Position numbers and translations under genes: made by a program | The notes under the pieces: generated by a model | What the model was told of the DNA's origin: nothing | The model's input: only the letters and a program-made list of their open reading frames with translations | Databases searched by the model: none | NCBI RefSeq assembly: GCF_051020955.1 | Contig: NW_027476685.1 | Span: 1 to 64,000 of the forward strand | Direction: 5' to 3' | DNA: 64,000 nucleotides | From: Megalopta genalis | Taxonomy: Eukaryota; Arthropoda; Insecta; Hymenoptera; Halictidae | Shown here: piece by piece, positions 25,773-38,515 of the stretch | How positions within the stretch are numbered: position 1 is the first letter of the stretch | How the letters are laid out: each line of letters opens with the position of its first letter

Positions 25773-27062
25773 TTGCGAATATATGTGATATATCTTCAAA
25801 TGCAGGCGAAATATACGAGTGAGCTTTAGATCCAAGCGTAAGACATGATTTAACTCCAAATCAATGCGAAGTAGGAGATTTACCTTCAAATCCATGCGAA
25901 ACAAATGGTTTAGCTTCAAATCAATGCGAAATAGAAGGCTTAGCATCAAATCCATGCGACACAAATTATTTAGCTTCATATTCTTGCGATTTAAGTGATA
26001 TAGCTTCAAATGCAGTCGAAGTAAACGAGTTAGCTTCAAATCCATGCAAAACACATGAATAAGCTTCAAATGCATGCGAAACACATGATTTAGGTTCAAA
26101 TCAATGCGAAGTAGAAGGTTTAGCTTCAAATACTTGTGATATACATGAAATAGATTCAACTGCATGCGAAACAAACGAGGTAGCTTCAAATCCAAGCGAA
26201 ACACATGATTTAACTTCAAATCAATGCGAAGTAGAAGATTTAGGTTCAAATCCATGCGAAACAAATGGTTTAGCTTCAAATACTTGTGATATACATGATT
26301 TAGCTTCAACTGCATGCGAAACAAACGAGTTAGCTTCAAATCCAAGCGAAACACATGATTTAGCTTCAAATCAATGCGAAATAGAAGCCTTAGCATCAAA
26401 TCCATGCGACACAAATTATTTAGCTTCATATACATGTGATACAAGTGATATAGCTTCAAATGCAGGCGAAACACACGAGTGAGCTTTAAATCCAAGCGTA
26501 ACACATGATTCAACTTCAAATCAATGGGATGTAGAAGATTTACCTTCAAATCCATGCGAAACAAATGGTTTAGCTTCAAATACTTGTGATATACATGATT
26601 TAGCTTCAACTGCATGCGAAACAAACGAGGTAGCTTCAAATCCAAGCGAAACACATGATTTAACTTCAAATCAATGCGAAATAGAAGGCTTGGCATCAAA
26701 TCCATGCGACACAAATTATTTAGCTTCATATACTTGCGATATAAGCGATATAGTTTCAAATGCAGGCGAAAGAAACGAGTGATCTTCAAAGCCAAGCGAA
26801 ACACATGATTTAGCTTCAAATCAATGCGAATTAGAAGGCTTAGCATCAAATCCATGCTACACAAATTATTTGACTTCATATACTTGCGATATAAGTGATA
26901 TAGCTTCAAATGCAGGCGAAACACACGAGTGAGCTTTAAATCGAAGCGTAACACATGATTTAACTTCAAATCAATGGGAAGTAGATTTACCTTCAAATCC
27001 ATGCGAAACAAATGGTTTAGCTTCAAATACTTGTGATATACATGATTTATTTTCAACCGCAT
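25710..27062 (-). other. Longest minus-strand open frame (Leu/Lys/Arg decapeptide repeat), not called a gene
   Basis: A 450-codon frame starts at an ATG at 27,062. It reads as decapeptides of the type MDLKLNHVFR, LHLKLYHLYR and MQLKLNHVYH. Near the end it crosses a 31-bp unit and switches to the register ending VSHGFEAKPSISN. The product would be very basic and leucine-rich, with a residue pattern fixed by the repeat. It has no N-terminal domain, signal peptide or terminal domain. Plus-strand stops of the tgagcttt kind are silent changes here (CTA to CTC, TTG to TTA). That is suggestive, but it also follows from the stop pattern alone. Other minus frames in type A blocks are cut by gctacaaat units (TAG). 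Confidence 0.22.
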
Positions 27063-30000
27063 GCGAACGAGTTAGCTTCATATCCAAGTGAAACACATGA
27101 TTTAGCTCCAAATCAATTCCAAGTAGAAGGCTTAGCTTCAAATCCATGCGAATCAAATGGTTCAGCTTCAAATACTTGTGATATACATGATTTTGCTTCA
27201 GCTGCATGCGAAACAAACGATTTAGCTTCACACCCATGGGAAACACATGATTCAACTTCAAATCAATGCGAAGTAGAAGGCTTAGCATAAAATCCATGCG
27301 ACACAAATTATTTTGCTTCACATACTTGCGATGTAAGTGATATAGCTTCAAATGCAGGCGAAACACACGAGTGAGCTTTAAATCCAAGCGTAACACATGA
27401 TTCAACTTCAAACCAATGGGAAGTAGAAGATTTACCTTCAAATACATGCGAAACAAATGGTTTAGCTTCAAATACTTGTGATATACATGATTTAGCTTCA
27501 ACTGCATGCGAAACAAACGAGTTAGCTTCAAATCCAAGCGAAACACATGATTTAGCTTCAAATAAATTCGAAGTAGATGGCTTAGCTTCAAATCCATGCG
27601 AAACGAATGAATGAGCTTCAAATACTTGCGAATATATGTGATATATCTTCAAATGCAGGCGAAACAAACGAGTGAGCTTTAGATCCAAGCGTAACACATG
27701 ATTTAACTTCAAATCAATGCGAAGTAGGAGATTTACATTCAAATCCATGCGAAACAAATGGTTTAGCATCAAATACTTGTGATATACATGATTTAGCTTC
27801 AACTGCATGCGAAACAAACGAGTTAGCTTCAAATCCAAGCGAAACACATGATTTAGCTTCAAATCAATGCGAAATAGAAGCCTTAGCATCAAATCCATGC
27901 GACACAAATTATTTAGCTTCATATACATGTGATACAAGTGATATAGCTTCAAATGCAGGCGAAAACAACGAGTGAGCTTTAAATCCAAGCGTAACACATG
28001 ATTCAACTTCAAATCAATGGGATGTAGAAGATTTACCTTCAAATCCATGCGAAACAAATGGTTTAGCTTCAAATACTTGTGATATACATGATCTAGCTTC
28101 AACTGCATGCGAAACAAACGAGGTAGCTTCAAATCCAAGCGAAACACATGATTTAACTTCAAATCAATTGCGAAGTAGAAGATTTAGGTTCAAATCCATG
28201 CGAAAACAAATGTTTAGCTTCAAATACTTGTGAATATACATGATTTAGCTTCAACTGCATGCGAAACAAACGAGTTAGCTTCAAATCCAAGCGAAACACA
28301 TGATTTAGCTTCAAATCAATTCGAAATAGAAGGCTTAGCTTCAAATCCATGCGAAACGAATGATTGAGCTTCAAATACTTGCGAATATATGTGATATATC
28401 TTCAAATGCAGGCGAAATATACGAGTGAGCTTTAGATCCAAGCGTAACACATGATTTCACTTCAAATCAATGCGAAGTAGAAGATTTACCTACAAATCCA
28501 TGCGAAACAAATGGTTTAGCTTCAAATCAATGCGAAATAGAAGGCTTAGCATCAAATCCATGCGACACAAATTATTTAGCTTCACATACTTGCGATGTAA
28601 GTGATATAGCTTCAAATGCAGGCGAAACACACGAGTGAGCTTTAAATCCAAGCGTAACACATGATTCAACTTCAAACCAATGGGAAGTAGAAGATTTACC
28701 TTCAAATACATGCGAAACAAATGGTTTAGCTTCAAATACTTGTGATATACATGATTTAGCTTCAACTGCATGCGAAACAAACGAGTTAGCTTCAAATCCA
28801 AGCGAAACACATGATTTAGCTTCAAATCAATTCGAAATAGAAGGCTTAGCTTCAAATCCATGCGAAACGAATGATTGAGCTTCAAATACTTGCGAATATA
28901 TGTGATATATCTTCAAATGCAGGCGAAATATACGAGTGAGCTTTAGATCCAAGCGTAACACATGATTTAACTTCAAATCAATGCGAAGTAGGAGATTTAC
29001 CTTCAAATCCATGCGAAACAAATGGTTTAGCTTCAAATCAATGCGAAATAGAAGGCTTAGCATCAAATCCAAGCGACACAAATTATTTAGCTTCATATTC
29101 TTGCGATTTAAGTGATATAGCTTCAAATGCAGTCGAAGTAAACGAGTTAGCTTCAAATCCATGCAAAACACATGAATAAGCTTCAAATGCATGCGAAACA
29201 CATGATTTAGGTTCAAATCAATGCGAAGTAGAAGGTTTAGCTTCAAATCCAAGCGAAACAAATGGATTAGCTTCAAATACTTGTGAATATATGTGATATA
29301 GCTTCTAATGCAGGCGAAACAAACGAGTTAGCTTCAAAGCCATGCAAAACGAATGATTTAGCTTCAAATACTTGCGGCATAAATGAAACAGCTTCAAATG
29401 CGGGCGAAACAATCGAATTAGCTTCAAATCAATGCCAAGTAGAAGGATTATCTTCAAATCCATGCGAAACAAATGGTTTAGCTCTATATACTTGTGATAT
29501 ACATGATTTAGCTTCAACTGCATGCGAAACAAACGAGTTAGCGTCAAATCCAAACGAAACACATGATTTAGCTTCAAATCAATGCGAAATAGAAGGCTTG
29601 GCATCAAATCCATGCGACACAAATTATTTAGCTTCATATACTTGCGATATAAGCGATATAGTTTCAAATGCAGGCGAAAGAAACGAGTGATCTTCAAAGC
29701 CAAGCGAAACACATGATTTAGCTTCAAATCAATGCGAATTAGAAGGCTTAGCATCAAATCCATGCTACACAAATTATTTGACTTCATATACTTGCGATAT
29801 AAGTGATATAGCTTCAAATGCAGGCGAAACACACGAGTGAGCTTTAAATCGAAGCGTAACACATGATTTAACTTCAAATCAATGGAAGTAGATTTACCTT
29901 CAAATCCATGCGAAACAAATGGTTTAGCTTCAAATACTTGTGATATACATGATTTATTTTCAACCGCATGCGAACGAGTTAGCTTCATATCCAAGTGAAA

Positions 30001-32155
30001 CACATGATTTAGCTCCAAATCAATTCCAAGTAGAAGGCTTAGCTTCAAATCCATGCGAATCAAATGGTTCAGCTTCAAATACTTGTGATATACATGATTT
30101 TGCTTCAGCTGCATGCGAAACAAACGATTTAGCTTCACACCCATGGGAAACACATGATTCAACTTCAAATCAATGCGAAGTAGAAGGCTTAGCATAAAAT
30201 CCATGCGACACAAATTATTTTGCTTCACATACTTGCGATGTAAGTGATATAGCTTCAAATGCAGGCGAAACACACGAGTGAGCTTTAAATCCAAGCGTAA
30301 CACATGATTCAACTTCAAACCAATGGGAAGTAGAAGATTTACCTTCAAATACATGCGAAACAAATGGTTTAGCTTCAAATACTTGTGATATACATGATTT
30401 AGCTTCAACTGCATGCGAAACAAACGAGTTAGCTTCAAATCCAAGCGAAACACATGATTTAGCTTCAAATAAATTCGAAGTAGATGGCTTAGCTTCAAAT
30501 CCATGCGAAACGAATGAATGAGCTTCAAATACTTGCGAATATATGTGATATATCTTCAAATGCAGGCGAAACAAACGAGTGAGCTTTAGATCCAAGCGTA
30601 ACACATGATTTAACTTCAAATCAATGCGAAGTAGGAGATTTACATTCAAATCCATGCGAAACAAATGGTTTAGCATCAAATACTTGTGATATACATGATT
30701 TAGCTTCAACTGCATGCGAAACAAACGAGTTAGCTTCAAATCCAAGCGAAACACATGATTTAGCTTCAAATCAATGCGAAATAGAAGCCTTAGCATCAAA
30801 TCCATGCGACACAAATTATTTAGCTTCATATACATGTGATACAAGTGATATAGCTTCAAATGCAGGCGAAACACACGAGTGAGCTTTAAATCCAAGCGTA
30901 ACACATGATTCAACTTCAAATCAATGGGATGTAGAAGATTTACCTTCAAATCCATGCGAAACAAATGGTTTAGCTTCAAATACTTGTGATATACATGATA
31001 TAGCTTCAACTGCATGCGAAACAAACGAGGTAGCTTCAAATCCAAGCGAAACACATGATTTAACTTCAAATCAATGCGAAGTAGAAGATTTAGGTTCAAA
31101 TCCATGCGAAACAAATGGTTTAGCTTCAAATACTTGTGATATACATGATTTAGCTTCAACTGCATGCGAAACAAACGAGTTAGCTTCAAATCCAAGCGAA
31201 ACACATGATTTAGCTTCAAATCAATTCGAAATAGAAGGCTTAGCTTCAAATCCATGCGAAACGAATGATTGAGCTTCAAATACTTGCGAATATATGTGAT
31301 ATATCTTCAAATGCAGGCGAAATATACGAGTGAGCTTTAGATCCAAGCGTAACACATGATTTCACTTCAAATCAATGCGAAGTAGAAGATTTACCTACAA
31401 ATCCATGCGAAACAAATGGTTTAGCTTCAAATCAATGCGAAATAGAAGGCTTAGCATCAAATCCATGCGACACAAATTATTTAGCTTCACATACTTGCGA
31501 TGTAAGTGATATAGCTTCAAATGCAGGCGAAACACACGAGTGAGCTTTAAATCCAAGCGTAACACATGATTCAACTTCAAACCAATGGGAAGTAGAAGAT
31601 TTACCTTCAAATACATGCGAAACAAATGGTTTAGCTTCAAATACTTGTGATATACATGATTTAGCTTCAACTGCATGCGAAAAAAACGAGTTAGCTTCAA
31701 ATCCAAGCGAAACACATGATTTAGCTTCAAATCAATTCGAAGTAGAAGGTTTAGCTTCAAATCCATGCGAAACGAATGATTGAGCTTCAAATACTTGCGA
31801 ATATATGTGATATATCTTCAAATGCAGGCGAAATATACGAGTGAGCTTTAGATCCAAGCGTAACACATGATTTAACTTCAAATCAATGCGAAGTAGGAGA
31901 TTTACCTTCAAATCCATGCGAAACAAATGGTTTAGCTTCAAATCAATGCGAAATAGAAGGCTTAGCATCAAATCCATGCGACACAAATTATTTAGCTTCA
32001 TATTCTTGCGATTTAAGTGATATAGCTTCAAATGCAGTCGAAGTAAACGAGTTAGCTTCAAATCCATGCAAAACACATGAATAAGCTTCAAATGCATGCG
32101 AAACACATGATTTAGGTTCAAATCAATGCGAAGTAGAAGGTTTAGCTTCAAATAC
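26640..32155. repeat. Tandem duplication with 2.9-kb spacing
   Basis: Positions about 26,640-29,250 match about 29,548-32,155. The offset is 2,908 bp at first, 2,907 after a one-base deletion (aatgggaag at 26,97x becomes aatggaag at 29,88x), and 2,905 after small indels near 28,170-28,240. Paired landmarks are the 31-bp units at 27,625 and 30,532, 28,379 and 31,283, and 28,889 and 31,794. An unusual 27-bp unit, accgcatgcgaacgag, is present in both copies at 27,057 and 29,964. Confidence 0.88.
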
Positions 32156-33051
32156 TTGTGATATACATGAAATAGATTCAACTGCATGCGATACCAACGA
32201 GTTATCTTAAAATCCATGCGGAGCACATGATTTGGCTTCAGATCAATGCGAAGTAGAAGGCTTAGCATCAAATCCAAGCGAAACAAATGGATTAGCTTCA
32301 AATACTTGTGATATACATGATTTAGCTTCAACTGCATGCGAAACAAACGAGTTAGCTTCAAATCCATGCGAAACACATGATTTAGCTTCAAATCAATGCG
32401 AAATAGAAGCCTTAGCATCAAATCCATGCGACACAAATTATTTAGCTTCATATACATGTGATACAAGTGATATAGCTTCAAATGCAGGCGAAACACACGA
32501 GTGAGCTTTAAATCCAAGCGTAACACATGATTCAACTTCAAATCAATGGGAAGTAGAAGGCTTAGCATCAAATTCATGCAACACAAATTATTTAGCTTCT
32601 TATACTTGCGATATAAGTGATATAGCTTCAAAAGCAGGCGAAACAAACGAGTGATCTTCAAATCCAAGCGTAACACATGATTTAACTTCAAATGAATGGG
32701 AAGTAGAAGGCTTAGCATCAAATCCATGCAACACAAGTTATTTAGCTTCTCATACTTGCGATATAAGTGATCTAGCTTCAAATGCAGGCAAAACAAACGA
32801 GTGAGCTTTAAATCCAAGCGTAACACATGATTTAACTTCAAATCAATGGGATGTAGAAGATTTACCTTCAAATCCATGCGAAACAAATGGTTTAGCTTCA
32901 AATACTTGTGATATACATGATTTAGCTTCAACTGCATGCGAAACAAACGAGGTAGCTTCAAATCCAAGCGAAACACATGATTTAGCTTCAAATCAATTCG
33001 AAGTAGAAGGCTTAGCTTCAAATCCATGCGAAACGAATGAATGAGCTTCAA
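31732..33051 (-). other. 439-codon minus open frame, duplicate of 24,449-25,768
   Basis: Same layout as the frame at 24,449-25,768: LKLN-type decapeptides between two 31-bp units, about 7.28 kb away. It differs from that copy by substitutions, including the terminal half around 32,820-33,000, which matches 28,010-28,160 better. That mosaic suggests exchange between segments. No independent evidence of expression is visible. Confidence 0.2.
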
Positions 33052-33290
33052 ATACTTGCGAATATATGTGATATATCTTCAAATGCAGGCGAAACAAACG
33101 AGTGAGCTTTAGATCCAAGCGTAACACATGATTTAACTTCAAATCAATGCGAAGTAGGAGATTTACATTCAAATCCATGCGAAACAAATGGTTTAGCATC
33201 AAATACTTGTGATATACATGATTTAGCTTCAACTGCATGCGAAACAAACGAGTTAGCTTCAAATCCAAGCGAAACACATGATTTAGCTTC

Positions 33291-34113
33291 AAATCAATGC
33301 GAAGTAGACGACTTAGCTTCAAATGCATGCGGAACAAATGGTTTACCTTCGAATACTTGAGATATAATTGAAACAGCTTCCAATGCAGGCGATACAATCG
33401 AGTTAGCTTCAAATCTATACGAAACACATGATTTAGCTTCAAATCCATGCGACGCACATGATTTAGATGCAAATACTTGCGATATAAGCGATATAGCTTC
33501 AAATACAGGCGAAACAAACGAGTTAGCTACAAATCCATGTGAAACACATGATTTAGATTCAAATTCATGCGAAACACATGGTTTAGCTTCAAATGCAGGC
33601 AAAACAAACGAGTTAGCTTCAAATCCATGCGAAACACATGATTTAGCTTCAAATCAATGCGTACTAGAAGGCTTGGTTTCAAATCCGTGCGAAACAACTG
33701 GTTTGGCTTCAAATACTTGTGATATACATAATTTAACTTAAGCTGCATGCGAAACACACTAGTTAGATTCAAATCCATGCGAAACATATGATTTAACTTC
33801 AAATCAATGCGAAGCAGAAGGCTTAGCTTCAAATCCATGCGAAACACATGATTTGGATGCAAATCAATGCGACGTAGAAGGCTTAGCTTCAAATCCATGC
33901 AGAACAAATGATTTAGCTTCAAATAATTGTGACATAAGTGATATAGCTTCAAATGCAGGAGAAACAAACGAGTTAGCTCCAAATCCATGCCAAACAAAAG
34001 ATTTAGATTCAAATCAATGCGAAGTAGAAGCCTTATCTTCAATCCATACGGAACAAATGATTTGGTTTCAAATACTTGCGATATAAGTGACATAGATTCA
34101 ACTGCATGCGAAA
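33291..34113. repeat. Diverged-unit segment at the B-to-A junction
   Basis: Units between about 33,300 and 34,110 are more individual (for example gaagtagacgacttagc, gatataattgaaacagc and gacgcacatgatttagatgc) and do not follow the pentamer order. The first 520 bp or so recur at about 51,926-52,440, offset by about 18,625 bp, with many added single-base indels in the downstream copy. This makes the segment a landmark for the duplicated B-to-A transition. No gene-like feature is seen. Confidence 0.6.
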
Positions 34114-37100
34114 CAACTGATTTAGCTTCAAATCCATGCGATTCACATGATTTAGCTTCAAATCAATGCGATGTAGAAAGTTTAGCTTCAAATCCATGCG
34201 ATACACAAGATTTAGCTTCAAATCAATGCGATGTAGTAGGTTCAGCTTCAAATCCATGCGGCACATATGATTTAGCTTTAAATACTTGAGATATAAGTGA
34301 CATAGTTTCAAATGGAGGCGAAACGAACGAGTTAGCTTCAAATCCATGCGAGACACATGATTTAGCTTCTAATCAATGCGATGTAGAAGGTTTAGCTTCA
34401 AATCCACGCGAAACAAATGATTTAGCTTCAAACACTTGGGGTATAAGTGATATATCTAAAAATGCAGACTAATCAAACGAGTTAGCTTCAAAATCCACAC
34501 GATACACATGATTTAGCTTCAAACACATGCGATATAAGTGATGTAGATTCAACTGCAGGCAAAACGAAAGATTTAGCTTCAAATCCATTCGAAACACATG
34601 ATATAGCTGCTAATCAATGTGATGTAGAAGGTTTAGCTTCAAATCCATGCGATACAGAAGATTTAGCTTCAAATCAATGCAATGTAGAAGGTTCAGCTTC
34701 AAATCCATGCGACAAATATGATTTAGCTTCAAATACTCGCGATATAAGTGATATAGCTTCAAAAGCTGGAGGAACAAACGAGGTGGCTTCAATTCCATGC
34801 GAAACAAATGATTTAGTTTCAAATCAATGCGAAGTAGAAGGCATAGCTTCAAATCCATGCGAAACAAATGGTTTAGCTACAAATACTTGTGATATACATT
34901 ATTTAGCTACAACTGCATGCGAAACTAACGAGTTAGCTTCAAATCCATCCGGAACACACGATTTATCTTCAAATCAATGCGATGTAGAAGGTGTGCTTCA
35001 AATCTATAAGAGGTAGATGGTTTAGCTTCAAATCAATGGAATATAGAAGGCTTAGCATCAAATAAATGCGATCTAGGAGGTTCAACTTCAAATCCATGCG
35101 ACACATATGATTTAGCTTCAAATACTTGCGATATAAGTGATATAGCTTCAAAAGCTGGAGGAACAAACGAGGTGGCTTCAATTCCATGCGAAACAGATGG
35201 TTTAGCTACAAATACTTGTGATATAGATTATTTAGCTACAACTGCATGCGAAACTAACGAGTTAGCTTCAAATCCATGCGAAATACACGATTTATCTTCA
35301 AATCAATGCGATGTAGAAGGTTTGCTTCAAATCAATAAGAGGTAGATGGTTTAGCTTCAAATCAATAGAATATAGAAGGTTTAGCTTCAAATAAATGCGA
35401 TGTAGAAGGTTTAGCTTCAAATCCATACGAAACACATGATTTAGCTTCAAATCAATTCGAAGTACAATGCTTAGATTCAAATCCATGCGAAAGAAATGAT
35501 TTAGCTTCAAATGAATGCGAAGTAGAAGGCTTAGCTTCAGATCCATGCGACACACAAGATTTAGCTTCAAATCAATGCGATGTAGTAGGTTCAGCTTCAT
35601 ATCCATGCGATATAAGTGATATAGCTTCAAAAGCAGGAGGAACAAACGAGGTAGCTTCAATTCCATGCGAAACAAATGATTTAAATTCAAATCAATGCGA
35701 AATGGAAGGCGTAGCTTCAAATCCATGCGAAACAAATGGTTTAGCTACAAATACTTGTGATATACATTATTTAGCTACAACTGCATGCGAAACGATCGAG
35801 TTAGATTCAAATCCATGCGAAACACATGATTTAGTTGCAAATCAATGTGATGTAGAAGGTTTAGCTTCAAATCCATGCGATACACATGATTAAGCTTCAA
35901 ATCAATTCGAAGGACAAGGCTTAGATTCGAATCCATGCGAAACAAATGATTTGGCTTCAAATGAATGCGAAGTAGAAGAATTAGCTTCAAATCCATGCAC
36001 AACAAATGGTTTAGCTACAAATACTTGTGATATACATTATTTAGCTACAACTGCATGCGAAACGAACGAGTTAGCTTCTAATCCATGCGAAACACATGAT
36101 TTAGCTGCAAATCAATGTGATGTAGAAGGTTTAGCTTCAAATCCATGCGATACACATGATTAAGCTTCAAATCAATTCGAAGGACAAGGCTTAGATTCGA
36201 ATCCATGCGAAACAAATGATTTAGCTTCAAATGAATGCGAAGTAGAAGAATTAGCTTCAAATCCATGCAAAACAAATGGTTTAGCTACAAATACTTGTGA
36301 TATACATTATTTAGCTACAACTGCATGTGAAACGAACGGGTTAGCTTCAAATCCATGCGAAACTCATGATTTAGCTTCAAATCAATGCGATGTAGAAGGC
36401 GTAGCTTCAAATCCATGCGAAACAAATGGTTTAGCTACAAATACTTGTGATATACATTATTTAGCTACAACTGCATGCGAAACGATCGAGTTAGATTCAA
36501 ATCCATGCGAAACACATGATTTAGTTGCAAATCAATGTGATGTAGAAGGTTTAGCTTCAAATCCATGCGATACACATGATTAAGCTTCAAATCAATTCGA
36601 AGGACAAGGCTTAGATTCGAATCCATGCGAAACAAATGATTTGGCTTCAAATGAATGCGAAGTAGAAGAATTAGCTTCAAATCCATGCACAACAAATGGT
36701 TTAGCTACAAATACTTGTGATATACATTATTTAGCTACAACTGCATGCGAAACGAACGAGTTAGCTTCTAATCCATGCGAAACACATGATTTAGCTGCAA
36801 ATCAATGTGATGTAGAAGGTTTAGCTTCAAATCCATGCGATACACATGATTAAGCTTCAAATCAATTCGAAGGACAAGGCTTAGATTCGAATCCATGCGA
36901 AACAAATGATTTAGCTTCAAATGAATGCGAAGTAGAAGAATTAGCTTCAAATCCATGCAAAACAAATGGTTTAGCTACAAATACTTGTGATATACATTAT
37001 TTAGCTACAACTGCATGTGAAACGAACGGGTTAGCTTCAAATCCATGCGAAACTCATGATTTAGCTTCAAATCAATGCGATGTAGAAGGCGTAGCTTCAA

Positions 37101-38515
37101 ATCCATGCGAAACAAATGGTTTAGCTACAAATACTTGTGATATACATTATTTAGCTACAACTGCATGCGAAACGATCGAGTTAGATTCAAATCCATGCGA
37201 AACACATGATTTAGTTGCAAATCAATGTGATGTAGAAGGTTTAGCTTCAAATCCATGCGATACACATGATTAAGCTTCAAATCAATTCGAAGGACAAGGC
37301 TTAGATTCGAATCCATGCGAAACAAATGATTTGGCTTCAAATGAATGCGAAGTAGAAGAATTAGCTTCAAATCCATGCACAACAAATGGTTTAGCTACAA
37401 ATACTTGTGATATACATTATTTAGCTACAACTGCATGCGAAACGAACGAGTTAGCTTCTAATCCATGCGAAACACATGATTTAGCTGCAAATCAATGTGA
37501 TGTAGAAGGTTTAGCTTCAAATCCATGCGATACACATGATTAAGCTTCAAATCAATTCGAAGGACAAGGCTTAGATTCGAATCATGCGAAACAAATGATT
37601 TAGCTTCAAATGAATGCGAAGTAGAAGAATTAGCTTCAAATCCATGCAAAACAAATGGTTTAGCTACAAATACTTGTGATATACATTATTTAGCTACAAC
37701 TGCATGTGAAACGAACGGGTTAGCTTCAAATCCATGCGAAACTCATGATTTAGCTTCAAATCAATGCGATGTAGAAGGTTTAGCTTCAAATCCACGCGAA
37801 ACAAATGACTTAGGTTCAAACACTTGGGGTATAAGTGATATAGCTTCAAATGCAGACTAATCAAACGAGTTAGCTTCAAAATCCACCCGATATACATGAT
37901 TTAGCTTCAAATACTTGCGATATAAGTGATGTAGGTTCAACTGCAGGCGAAACGAACGAGTTAGCTTCAAATCCATGCGAAACATATGACATAGCTGCAA
38001 ATCAATGTGATGTAGAAGGTTTAGCTTCAAATCCATGCGATACACAAGATTTAGATTCAAATCAATGCGATGTAGAAGGTTCAGCTTCAAATCCATGCGA
38101 CACATATGATTTAGCTTCAAATACTTACGTTATAAGTGATATAGCTTCAAAAGCTGGAGGAACAAACGAGGAAGCTTCAATTCCATGCGAAACAAATGAT
38201 TTAACTTCAAATCAATGCGAAGTAGAAGGCTTAGCTTCAGATCCATGCGACACACAAGATTTAGCTTCAAATCAATGCGATGTAGTAGGTTCAGCTTCAA
38301 ATCCATGCGATATAAGTGATATAGCTTCAAAAGCAGGAGGAACAAACGAGGTAGCTTCAATTCCATGCGAAACAAATGATTTAGCTTCAAATCAATGCGA
38401 AATGGAAGGCGTAGCTTCTAATCCATGCGAAACAAATGGTTTAGCTACAAATACTTGTGATATACATTATTTAGCTACAACTGCACGCGAAACTAACGAG
38501 CTAGCTTCAAATCAT
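34114..38515. repeat. Type A block 3
   Basis: Type A units resume at about 34,114. The block contains the cleanest local higher-order repeat of the window, a 690-bp unit in three copies at 35,705-37,773. Punctuation cassettes with cttggggtataag are at about 34,434 and 37,823. Two 29-bp units (gtgtgcttc near 34,990 and gtttgcttc near 35,320) shift the phase. The block ends near 38,513 at a one-base deletion, tcaaatcatgcgat, after which type B units start directly. Confidence 0.75.
35705..37773. repeat. 690-bp higher-order repeat, three copies
   Basis: The rare word aacgatcgag occurs at 35,791, 36,481 and 37,171, exactly 690 bp (23 units) apart. The surrounding sequence is essentially identical in all three copies, approximately 35,705-36,394, 36,395-37,084 and 37,085-37,773. 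The third copy has a one-base deletion at about 37,583 (cgaatcatgcg). A single partial copy, including the ttagattcgaatcc unit, recurs at about 54,950-55,190. The near-identity makes this the youngest-looking amplification in the window. Confidence 0.93.

Larger units (their letters stand above)
23181..33290. repeat. Type B block 1 with 150-bp pentamer order
   Basis: Units are of the kinds tccaagcgaaacacatgat, caatgcgaaatagaagg, acacaaattatttagcttc, acttgcgatataagtgat and gcaggcgaaacacacgag followed by tgagctttaaat. Five classes repeat in the order T-A-P-Q-P, giving a 150-bp super-period. The block contains several copies of a 31-bp unit with gcgaatatatgtg and a 2.9-kb tandem duplication. The tgagcttt units place plus-strand stops at roughly 150-300 bp spacing. 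The minus frame stays open for up to 450 codons between 31-bp units. Confidence 0.78.

Noticed and set aside
24449..33051. Leucine-rich-repeat protein on the minus strand (LxLN pattern)
   Set aside because: Known leucine-rich repeats are about 20-29 residues with a defined LxxLxLxxN core. Here the period is 10 residues, dictated by the DNA repeat, with no capping domains.
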